DNA from: Opitutus sp.
GTDB taxonomy: Bacteria; Verrucomicrobiota; Verrucomicrobiae; Opitutales; Opitutaceae
Direction of reading: 5' to 3'
NCBI GenBank assembly: GCA_009695065.1
Contig: SIBR01000025.1
Span: 1-51,219 of the forward strand
DNA length: 51,219 bases
The translations under genes were made by a program, and so were the position numbers. Below are positions 9,379 through 17,495 of this stretch, piece by piece (the first letter of the stretch is position 1; every line of letters starts with the position of its first letter). The notes below the pieces were generated by a model that saw only the letters and a program-made list of their open reading frames with translations, made no database searches and was not told where the DNA came from.

Positions 9379-10524
9379 ATGAAACTGAAACCACTCAATG
9401 TCGGCGTTATCGGCTACGGCTTCATGGGCCGGGCTCACTCCAACGCGTTTCGCAGGGTCAATAATTTCTTCCCGCTCGACTACCGCGTCGTGCTCAAGGC
9501 CGCCTGCGGCCGCGATGCGGCCAAGACGCAGGCGTTCGCCGACACGTGGGGCTACGAGTCGGTCGAAACCGACTGGCGCAAGCTGATCGCGCGCCCCGAT
9601 ATCGACCTGATCGACATCGCTGCGCCGAACAATGTGCACGCCGAGATCGCCATCGCCGCCGCCAAGGCCGGCAAGATGATCCTGTGCGAAAAGCCGCTCG
9701 CGATGAACGCGGCCGAGGCCATGAAAATGGTGAAGGCCGTCGAGGCCGCCAAGGTGCCGAACATGGTTTGGTACAATTACCGGCGCATCCCGGCGGTAAC
9801 GCTAGCCAAGCAGCTGATCGACGAGGGCAAGCTGGGGAAGATCTTCCACTACCGCGCGAAGTTCCTGCAGGACTGGACGATTTCGGCCGACGTGCCGCAG
9901 GGCGGCCCCGGCACCTGGCGCCTCGATGTCAACGTGGCCGGCAGCGGGGTGACCGGCGATCTGCTGGCCCACTGCCTCGACACCGCGCTCTGGCTCAACG
10001 GCAGCATCGAAAAGGTCACCGGCATGACGGAGACCTTCGTCAAGCAGCGGAAGCACGCGCTCACCGGCAAGACCCAGAAGGTCGGCATCGACGACGCGAG
10101 CGCGTTTCTCGCCCGCTTCAGCAACGGCTCCCTCGCCACCTTCGAGGCCACGCGCTACGCCCGCGGCCACAAGGCGCTCTACACCTTCGAGATCAACGGC
10201 GAGCACGCCTCCATCTTCTGGGACCTCCATGATTTGCACCGCCTGCAATGGTTCGACCATCGCGACCCCGGCATCGTCCGCGGCTGGCGCTCGATTCACG
10301 TGAGCGACGGCGACCAGCCGTACATGAAAAACTGGTGGGTGCCCGGCCTGCAGATCGGCTACGAACATTCCTTTGTCCACCAGGTCGCGGATTTCATTCA
10401 GGGCCTGCAGGACCGGAAGCCCGCCGCGCCGACCTTCCGCGACGGCCTCGCCACCGACCTCGTCACCGATGCCGTGCTCAAATCAGCGCGGACCGGCCGT
10501 TGGGAAAACGTGAAGAAAGGCTGA
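9379..10524 (+). CDS. Gfo/Idh/MocA family NAD(P)-dependent sugar dehydrogenase
   Basis: This is a 381-residue oxidoreductase. The Rossmann nucleotide loop is [13 protein letters not shown] (residues 8-20). The dinucleotide-side motif is [20 protein letters not shown], and the family hallmark CEKPLA (Glu-Lys-Pro) follows. The C-terminal Gfo/Idh substrate domain contains the active-site-like [14 protein letters not shown], with the catalytic His. Members oxidise secondary hydroxyls of sugars, myo-inositol or glycosides, often at C3. The start chosen is the ATG at 9379, directly before the Rossmann strand; the upstream 60 bases are nearly all C and T. It lies between two TIM-barrel isomerase genes, so its product is probably their substrate or the reverse. 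Confidence 0.92.
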   Translation: MKLKPLNVGVIGYGFMGRAHSNAFRRVNNFFPLDYRVVLKAACGRDAAKTQAFADTWGYESVETDWRKLIARPDIDLIDIAAPNNVHAEIAIAAAKAGKMILCEKPLAMNAAEAMKMVKAVEAAKVPNMVWYNYRRIPAVTLAKQLIDEGKLGKIFHYRAKFLQDWTISADVPQGGPGTWRLDVNVAGSGVTGDLLAHCLDTALWLNGSIEKVTGMTETFVKQRKHALTGKTQKVGIDDASAFLARFSNGSLATFEATRYARGHKALYTFEINGEHASIFWDLHDLHRLQWFDHRDPGIVRGWRSIHVSDGDQPYMKNWWVPGLQIGYEHSFVHQVADFIQGLQDRKPAAPTFRDGLATDLVTDAVLKSARTGRWENVKKG

Positions 10525-10585
10525 AGAACGGCCTACCAGAGTGCCGCCAACGCACCTGAATTTCATCCCGAAAAAAACCTCCCCC

Positions 10586-11449
10586 ATGCCCAAACTCGGT
10601 TTCAACCTCCTCGCCTGGTCGGCGTCCATTTCCGACGACCTCTATCCCCACATCGAACGGCTCAAGAAGATCGGTTACGACGGGATCGAGATCTGCAACG
10701 GCCAGCAGGACCCCGCGGCGTACAAGCGGCTCAACACCCTGCTGGGCAACCTCGACCTCGGGGTCACGTGCGTAACCATCGTCGGGGCGGATGCCAATCC
10801 GGTCAGCCCCGACAAGGCCGTGCGGGCCAAGGCGCTCGACGCCTTGAAATGGAACATCGATCGCACGGCCGAGGTGGGCTCGAAGATGCTGTGCGGCCCG
10901 ATTCACTCGGCGTTCGCCACGTTCACCCGCGCCGAGCCCAAGGCGGAGGAATACCAGCGCAGCGCCGAGGTGCTGCACGCGGCCGGCGACTACGCGAAGC
11001 AGGCCGGCGTCATACTCGTGCCAGAGGCCATCAACCGCTTCGAGTGCTACCTCTGCAACACCATGGCCCAGCTCCGCTCGCTGATCGAGCTGACCGACCA
11101 CCCGAATGTTCGCGGCATGTTCGACACGCATCACGCCAACATCGAGGAGAAGTCGCAGGTGGCCGCCATCAAGACCATCGCCCCCGTCCTCGTGCACGTG
11201 CATCTCAGCGAAAACGACCGGGGCACGCCGGGCAGCGGTCATATCAATTTCCGCGAGGCGCTGGTCACCCTCAAGGAAGTCGGCTACGATGGCTGGATGA
11301 CCGTCGAGGCCTTCAGCCGTTCCGACCCAAGCTTCGCGAACGCGATCAATGTCTGGCGGGAATTTTCCCCGGCCTGGGACATTGCCGAGAGCGGCCATGC
11401 GTTCCTGCGCCGCGAGATCGCGGCCGCCGGGTATCGGGCCGGCGCCTAG
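10586..11449 (+). CDS. D-tagatose 3-epimerase / hydroxypyruvate-isomerase-like TIM barrel
   Basis: This is a 287-residue TIM-barrel protein of the sugar epimerase/isomerase family. It opens with MPKLGFNLLAWSASISDD. The metal set can be traced: Glu in ILVPEAINRFECYL, Asp and His in RGMFDTHHANIEEK, His in VHVHLSENDRGTPGSGH, and Glu in DGWMTVEAFSR. This is the usual Glu/Asp/His/Glu of D-psicose/D-tagatose 3-epimerases. Length is normal. It follows the Gfo/Idh/MocA gene by 61 bases and probably acts on the same keto sugar or on a downstream product. Substrate specificity cannot be given. Confidence 0.85.
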   Translation: MPKLGFNLLAWSASISDDLYPHIERLKKIGYDGIEICNGQQDPAAYKRLNTLLGNLDLGVTCVTIVGADANPVSPDKAVRAKALDALKWNIDRTAEVGSKMLCGPIHSAFATFTRAEPKAEEYQRSAEVLHAAGDYAKQAGVILVPEAINRFECYLCNTMAQLRSLIELTDHPNVRGMFDTHHANIEEKSQVAAIKTIAPVLVHVHLSENDRGTPGSGHINFREALVTLKEVGYDGWMTVEAFSRSDPSFANAINVWREFSPAWDIAESGHAFLRREIAAAGYRAGA

Positions 11450-11565
11450 CCTTCGTTTTCCTGTCGGTTTGTTCTTCGTCCGGAGCGCCGGGCGCCCGCC
11501 CGTCGATTCCGATCTCGGCGTGCGGGTGGTCGCTGCTATAGCCTGTTCCGCAACCCTCCCCTCCC

Positions 11566-14500
11566 ATGCCGTTCTCCACCGCTCTCCGCCTGCTGCTTTT
11601 CGTCTCGGCGTTCGCCGTCGCCTTCGGGCAATCGACGCTCGTCTTCAATCCCGCCACTGGCGCGAGCGTGAAGGCGAAGCACATCGTGCTCCTCTCCGGC
11701 GACGAGGAATACCGCAGCGAGGAGGCGCTACCGATGCTGGCGAAACTCCTCAGCCAGCGACACGGCTTCAAATGCACCGTGCTCTTCGCGCTCGATCCCG
11801 ACGGCACGATCAATCCCGACAACGGCAATTCGCTCCCCGGTGCCGAGGCGCTCGATACCGCCGACGCGATCATCATGTCCCTGCGTTTTCGCGCCTGGCC
11901 CGCCGCGCAGATGCAGCATTTCGCCGACGCCTGCCAGCGCGGCGTGCCGATCATCGCCCTGCGCACCTCGACGCATGCCTTCAATTTTCCCGCCGAGAGC
12001 CCGTGGGCGAGCTACACGTGGAACAGCAAGGGGCCGTGGGCGGGCGGCTGGGGCCGGCAGTTTCTCGGCGAGACGTGGATCTCCCACTGGGGCAAACACA
12101 AGTTCGAAGCCACCCGCGGCGTGATCGAGTCCGGCGTGAAGGGTGATCCGTTGCTGCGCGGCGTCGCCGACCTCTTCGGGACCACCGATGTCTACGAAGC
12201 CTATCCGCCCGCCGATGCGAACATCCTCGTGCGCGGCCAGGTGTTGAAAGGTATGACGCCGAAGGACGTGCCCGCCGATCATCGCAAGAAACGCGCGCGC
12301 GACCAGCAGGAGCAGGGTGTGAACGCCCCGATGATGCCGATCGCCTGGACGCGGGTTTATCGCAACGCGTCGGGCAAGGAGAACCGCATCCTCTGCACCA
12401 CGATGGGTGCCGCGACCGATCTGGAGAACGAAGGCCTGCGCCGGCTCGTGGTCAACGGCGTCTACTGGGCGCTGGGACTCGCCGTGCCGGCCAAGGCCGA
12501 CGTGCGTTACGTCGATCCCTACACCCCGCGGCCTTACGGCTACAAAGGTTACCGGCGCGGGCTGAAGCCCGCGGATTACGCGCTCGGCAAGGTGGTCCGC
12601 GAAGGCGACCCGGCCCCGCCGGCCGCCCCACCCGCCCCCGCCAAGGCCGCCGCGACCGTTCCCTCCGCGCTTGCGCGGCCCGGCGCGATCCCCGCCGGTC
12701 CTCCGCTCCAGCTCACGCCCGGCGAACACATTGCCCTCGTCGGCAACACCCTCGCCGACCGGATGCAACACCACGGCTGGCTCGAGTCGCTCATCGTGAA
12801 AAAATTTCCGCGGCACGATCTCGTGTTCCGCAACCTCGCCGCGGCCGGCGACGAGGTCGAAACCCGCGCGCGCTCGAAGGATTTCGGCACGCCGGAGGAA
12901 TGGCTCACGCACACCAGCGCCGATGTGGTTTTGGCGTTCTTTGGCTTCAACGAATCCTTCCGTGGCACCGAGGGCCTGCCGAAATTCAAGCAGGATCTCG
13001 CGCGCTTTCTGCGCGAAACCCGGGCGAAAAATTTCAACGGCGTCACCCCGCCGCGGATCGTGCTCTTCTCGCCCATCGCGAACGAGAAGCACCCCGACCC
13101 GAATTTCGCCGTGCCGGCGGAGAACAACCGGAATCTCGCGCTCTATACCGCGGCGATGGCCGAGGTCGCCGGCGACCGGGCCGGCGTGATTTTCGTCGAT
13201 CTCTTCACGCCCTCGCAACGGCTGTTCGCCGAGGCCGAGCGCAAGGGCCAGCCGCTCACGATCAATGGCCTGCACCTGTCGGAACAGGGCGAAGCCCTGC
13301 TCGCCCCAGTGATGTTTCAGGCGATGTTCGGCGAGCCCGCCCCCACGGGCGACGTCACAAAGTTGCGCGCCGCCATCAACGAGAAGAACGCCATGTGGCA
13401 CGGCCGCTACCGCACCATGGATGGCTACAATGTCTACGGAGGCCGCTCGTTGCTGACTTTCTCGGGCGGCAAGGATCAGCCCAAGATCAGCAACTTCCAG
13501 GTCATGCAGGAGGAGATGGCGCAGCGCGACGTGATGACTGCTAATCGCGACAAGCGCGTCTGGGCCGTGGCCAAGGGCGGCGACCTCACCGTCGACGACA
13601 GCAACCTGCCGCCCGTCACGCCCGTGCCGACCAACAAGGCCGGCACCAATCCCGACGGCTCGCACACCTACCTCGGCGGCGAGGAGGCCATCGCCAAGAT
13701 GACGCTTTCGCCCGGCCTCAAGGCGAACCTGTTCGCGAGCGAGGAACAGTTCCCAGAACTGATCAATCCCGTGCAAATGGCGTGGGACACCCGCGGACGC
13801 CTCTGGGTCGCGGTCTGGCCGAACTATCCCGAGCGCACTCCCGACTCGAAGAAAGGCGACAGCCTGCTGATTTTCGAAGACACTGACGGCGACGGCCGCG
13901 CCGACAAGTGCACGCACTTCCTCGACGATCTGAACTGCCCGACCGGCTTCCAGTTCTACAAGGACGGCGTGCTCGTGGTGCAGGCCCCCGACCTGTGGTT
14001 CGTCCGCGACACCGACGGCGATGGCCGCGCCGACTGGCGCGAACGCGTCCTGATGGGCCTCGATTCCGCGGACTCGCATCACACCTCCAACGCCCTCGCT
14101 TATGAGCCGGGCGGCGCGATCTTCCTGAGCGACGGCGTGTTTCACCGCACGCAGGTCGAGACCGCCGTCGGCCCCGTCCGCAACATCGACGCGGCGATCT
14201 ACCGCTTCGAACCCGCCACCGGGAAATTCGAAACCTACGTCTCGTTCGCCTTCGCGAATCCGCACGGCCGGACCTTCGACCGCTGGGGCAACGACCTGAT
14301 CATCGATGCCACCTCGAACCGCACCTATTTCGGCGCGGCATTCAGCGGTCGCATCGACTATCCCGCGAAGCACCCGAAACTGAAGGAAATCTGGAACCGC
14401 CCGTCGCGCCCCTCCGCCGGCAGCACCATCATCACCAGCCGGCATTTCCCCGATGAATTTCAGGGAAATTACCTGAACGGCAATGTCATCGGCTTCCAGG

Positions 14501-16608
14501 GCATCTATCGGGTGAAACTGGAGGACGACGGCGCCGGGCTGCGCGGCGAACGCCTGTCCGATTTCGTTTCCTCCTCCGACCCCAACTTCCGTCCTGTCGC
14601 CATCTCCGTCGGTGCCGACGGTGCCGTCTACTTTCTCGACTGGCACAACGCGATCATCGGCCACATGCAGCACCACATCCGCGACCCCAATCGCGATCAC
14701 GCGCACGGCCGGGTCTATCGCGTGACCCACGAGGGCCGGCCGCTGCTGTCGCCGCCGAAGATCCACGAACAGCCGATTCCGGCTCTGCTCGCGCTCCTGA
14801 AGGAACCCGAAAACCACATCCGCGAACTGGCGAAGGTCGAGCTCGGCAAACACGATCCCGCCGCGGTGATCGCCGCAGTGAAGACGTGGATCGCCGGGCT
14901 GGATTCGCGCGATCCGGAATATCAGCACCACCTGACGGAAGCGCTATGGGTTCATCAGTGGCAGAACCGGGTCGACGCCGATTTGCTGCGGCAGATGCTG
15001 CGTTCGCCCGACGCCGACGCACGCGCCGCCGCCACCCGCGTACTTTGCTACTGGCGCGATCGCGTGCCGGACGCGCTCGCCCTCCTCAAGGAAATGGCAG
15101 CCGACGAAAACGCCCGCGTCCGGCTGCATGCCGTACGTGCCGCGAGCTTCTTCCGCGACAAGGCCGCCGTCGACGTGGCGCTGACCGCGCTCAAGCTTCC
15201 CCTCGACTACTACCTCGACTACACGCTCGGCGAAACGATCCGGCAGTTGAAGCCGCTGTGGCGCGACCGTCTCGGCGCCGACAATGCCTTGAGCGCGAGC
15301 GATCCGGCCCGGCTGCAGTTCCTCCTCCGCACCATCACCGTCGCCGAACTCCTGCGGCTGCCCCGGACGAGCGCCGTCCTGGAGCAAATCGTGAAGCTGA
15401 AGGGCGTGCCCAGCGCGGCCCGCAGCGAGGCGCTCGAAGCGCTCGTGCGCGAACGCCACACGACCGCGACCGATATCCTGCTGACCTTGATCGAACGGGC
15501 CGTCGAAACCGACGTGGCGAGCGTCGGCCGCCTGCTGCTGGCCCAGCCGCCCGCCGAATTGAAGACCGCCCGCGCCCGCCTCCTCCAGCTGGCCGGGGAT
15601 GAAACGCTCGGAGCCCGCGCCTACGGCTGGGCCGGCGTGCTCCTCGCGGCTGGATCGCTCGATCCCAGCTGGGACGAGGCCGCCAAAGCGCACGGCAGCC
15701 TGGTGGAACTTCTCGGCGCCATTCCGCTCGTGCCCACGGCCGCGCTGCGCGCCACGGCTTACCCCCGCATCGCCCCGCTCGTAGCGAAAGCACCCGATCC
15801 CGCCTTCACCCCGGAACTGGCCCGCGCCCTGCAACGCGCCGCCATCCGTGCGATGGCGAGCACCCAGCAGGAACCGGCCGCCCAGTTCCAGGCGTTGACG
15901 CGCTTCATTCAGCGCGACGAGGAATTGCAGGCCGCGGCCCTGAGTTTGCGCTCCCTGCCGTCGTCGAGTTGGGCGCAGGCCGGGATCGAACCCACCGTTT
16001 CCGCCATGGTGAAGTGGGCGAAGAACACGCCCGCCAGCGGCCGGTCCGCCCGCGACTACCTCGAAACGGTACAGGTGGCGGACGACCTGATCTCCCACCT
16101 GCCCGCCGAGCAGGCCGAGGCGTTTCGCAAGCAACTGCGCAGCCTGCGTGTCGCCGTTTTCCTTGTCCGCTCCGTGCCCGAGGAAATGCGCTTCGACACC
16201 AAGCGGCTCGTCGTGGAAGCGGACAAACCCTTCCAGATCGTTTTCGAGAACCCCGACGCGATGCCGCACAATCTGGTCATCGTGAAGCCCGGCACCCGCG
16301 AACGGGTCGGCACCGCCGCCATGATGCTGCCGCCCGAACAACTGGATGTTTCCGGGCGCGCCTACGTCCCGGACGTGGCCGACGTCGTCGCCGCGACCAA
16401 GCTGATCGAGTCCGGCCAGAGCGAGACCTTGCGCGTGTCGGCCCTCACAGAGGGCGTCTACGAATTCGTCTGCACCTTCCCCGGACACTGGACGGTCATG
16501 TGGGGCCAGTTGGTGGTGACGAAAACACCGGATGTGAACGTCAGCCCAGCGCCCACCGCACCGGCAGCCTCCCCGGCAACTCCCGCAGCGCACGCCCACG
16601 GCAAGTAA
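11566..16608 (+). CDS. Giant exported fusion: ThuA + SGNH-like + PVC beta-propeller + HEAT + azurin-like cupredoxin
   Basis: This is a 1680-residue protein. It has a signal peptide (RLLLFVSAFAVAFGQ). A ThuA-like domain follows (about 30-310; class I amidotransferase-like fold with IVLLSGDEEYRSEEALP and IIALRTSTHAF). After a Pro/Ala linker comes an SGNH-hydrolase-like domain (about 380-600) whose nucleophile block reads VGNTLADRM and whose last block reads NGLHLSEQG, so the usual Ser and Asp are not in place. Next is the planctomycete-type dehydrogenase propeller (about 700-1060) with two Asp-rich DTDGDGRAD motifs, then HEAT-like repeats (about 1065-1500). A C-terminal cupredoxin carries MPHNLVIV and CTFPGHWTVMWGQL, which has the Cys-x4-His-x3-Met spacing of azurin. 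No CxxCH is present, so copper probably replaces heme as electron acceptor. It is the centrepiece of the sugar region and is probably periplasmic. Confidence 0.9.
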   Translation: MPFSTALRLLLFVSAFAVAFGQSTLVFNPATGASVKAKHIVLLSGDEEYRSEEALPMLAKLLSQRHGFKCTVLFALDPDGTINPDNGNSLPGAEALDTADAIIMSLRFRAWPAAQMQHFADACQRGVPIIALRTSTHAFNFPAESPWASYTWNSKGPWAGGWGRQFLGETWISHWGKHKFEATRGVIESGVKGDPLLRGVADLFGTTDVYEAYPPADANILVRGQVLKGMTPKDVPADHRKKRARDQQEQGVNAPMMPIAWTRVYRNASGKENRILCTTMGAATDLENEGLRRLVVNGVYWALGLAVPAKADVRYVDPYTPRPYGYKGYRRGLKPADYALGKVVREGDPAPPAAPPAPAKAAATVPSALARPGAIPAGPPLQLTPGEHIALVGNTLADRMQHHGWLESLIVKKFPRHDLVFRNLAAAGDEVETRARSKDFGTPEEWLTHTSADVVLAFFGFNESFRGTEGLPKFKQDLARFLRETRAKNFNGVTPPRIVLFSPIANEKHPDPNFAVPAENNRNLALYTAAMAEVAGDRAGVIFVDLFTPSQRLFAEAERKGQPLTINGLHLSEQGEALLAPVMFQAMFGEPAPTGDVTKLRAAINEKNAMWHGRYRTMDGYNVYGGRSLLTFSGGKDQPKISNFQVMQEEMAQRDVMTANRDKRVWAVAKGGDLTVDDSNLPPVTPVPTNKAGTNPDGSHTYLGGEEAIAKMTLSPGLKANLFASEEQFPELINPVQMAWDTRGRLWVAVWPNYPERTPDSKKGDSLLIFEDTDGDGRADKCTHFLDDLNCPTGFQFYKDGVLVVQAPDLWFVRDTDGDGRADWRERVLMGLDSADSHHTSNALAYEPGGAIFLSDGVFHRTQVETAVGPVRNIDAAIYRFEPATGKFETYVSFAFANPHGRTFDRWGNDLIIDATSNRTYFGAAFSGRIDYPAKHPKLKEIWNRPSRPSAGSTIITSRHFPDEFQGNYLNGNVIGFQGIYRVKLEDDGAGLRGERLSDFVSSSDPNFRPVAISVGADGAVYFLDWHNAIIGHMQHHIRDPNRDHAHGRVYRVTHEGRPLLSPPKIHEQPIPALLALLKEPENHIRELAKVELGKHDPAAVIAAVKTWIAGLDSRDPEYQHHLTEALWVHQWQNRVDADLLRQMLRSPDADARAAATRVLCYWRDRVPDALALLKEMAADENARVRLHAVRAASFFRDKAAVDVALTALKLPLDYYLDYTLGETIRQLKPLWRDRLGADNALSASDPARLQFLLRTITVAELLRLPRTSAVLEQIVKLKGVPSAARSEALEALVRERHTTATDILLTLIERAVETDVASVGRLLLAQPPAELKTARARLLQLAGDETLGARAYGWAGVLLAAGSLDPSWDEAAKAHGSLVELLGAIPLVPTAALRATAYPRIAPLVAKAPDPAFTPELARALQRAAIRAMASTQQEPAAQFQALTRFIQRDEELQAAALSLRSLPSSSWAQAGIEPTVSAMVKWAKNTPASGRSARDYLETVQVADDLISHLPAEQAEAFRKQLRSLRVAVFLVRSVPEEMRFDTKRLVVEADKPFQIVFENPDAMPHNLVIVKPGTRERVGTAAMMLPPEQLDVSGRAYVPDVADVVAATKLIESGQSETLRVSALTEGVYEFVCTFPGHWTVMWGQLVVTKTPDVNVSPAPTAPAASPATPAAHAHGK

Positions 16609-16652
16609 ACCTTCCCCTCCTCACCTTCTCGCCCAACCCTGTCTTCCCCACG

Positions 16653-17396
16653 ATGAACTTGCCCACCTCCCTGTCTCGCCGCTCGCACCTTGCCTGGCTA
16701 CTTGCCGGACTCATCGCGTGCTCCATCCGGCTCACGGCTGCGACGCCGAACACTCAAAGTCTTTTCAACGGTAGAGATCTCACCGGCTGGGAGGGCAACA
16801 CCACCTTCTGGTCCGTGCGCGACGGGATGATCGTCGGCCAAACCACCGCCGAAAAACCCACGAAGGGAAACACCTTCCTCGTGTGGAAGGGCGGCGAGGT
16901 GAAAAATTTCGAACTGCGCGCGTTGTTTCGCATCGAAGCGAACAACCCCAAGGGCTTCGCCAACTCGGGCATCCAGTACCGCAGCAAGGTCGTCGATCCG
17001 GTCAATTTCGTCGTCGGCGGCTACCAGGCCGACATGGACGGCGACGGCCAGTATCTCGGTATGCTCTACGAGGAACGGGGCCGCGGTATCATCGCCAAAC
17101 CCGGCGAACGCGTCCGCCTCAGCGCCGGCGACGGAAAGCCGAAAATCGAAGTCATCGGCGTCACCACGCCGAAGACCGAAATCACCGCCGCCACGAAACT
17201 GCGCGATTGGAACGAATATGTGATCATCGCGGAAGGAAACCACCTGCGCCACTTCATCAATGGCAAGCTCACGGCCGAGATCACCGATCTCGACGAGGCC
17301 AAGGCCGCGAAGTCCGGCGTGCTCGCGCTGCAACTTCACGCGGGTCTGCCGATGACCGTCAGCTACAAGAACATTCAACTCAAAACGCTGCCGTAA
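16653..17396 (+). CDS. Exported DUF1080 (3-keto-disaccharide hydrolase-type) protein
   Basis: This is a 247-residue protein with a signal peptide (SHLAWLLAGLIACSIRLTAA). The single concanavalin/LamG-like DUF1080 domain opens with the family hallmark SLFNGRDLTGWEGN, then FELRALFRIEANNPKGFANSGIQYRS and YQADMDGDGQYLGMLYEERGRG. It ends with LALQLHAGLPMTVSYKNIQLK. Some characterised DUF1080 proteins from Bacteroides cleave 3-keto-glycosides, and the domain is now often named accordingly. That activity is inferred here from family plus neighbours (Gfo/Idh/MocA, isomerases, ThuA). It lies 44 bases after the giant fusion gene and about 100 bases before the next heme propeller gene, so co-transcription is plausible. 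Confidence 0.88.
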   Translation: MNLPTSLSRRSHLAWLLAGLIACSIRLTAATPNTQSLFNGRDLTGWEGNTTFWSVRDGMIVGQTTAEKPTKGNTFLVWKGGEVKNFELRALFRIEANNPKGFANSGIQYRSKVVDPVNFVVGGYQADMDGDGQYLGMLYEERGRGIIAKPGERVRLSAGDGKPKIEVIGVTTPKTEITAATKLRDWNEYVIIAEGNHLRHFINGKLTAEITDLDEAKAAKSGVLALQLHAGLPMTVSYKNIQLKTLP

Positions 17397-17495
17397 TCCG
17401 CCGCGCCCTGGGGCATGCGTCGCGCCTGCTTTCCCTCGACGCATAGTCCTTTCCCCGTTCCGCAACCCCCTTTCGCCGTCCCGCCAACGTCAGCC

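Noticed and set aside
11728..14931. 1067-residue open frame on the minus strand opposite the giant fusion gene
   Set aside because: Antisense shadow. No recognisable motifs, and the plus strand reading has clear domains throughout.
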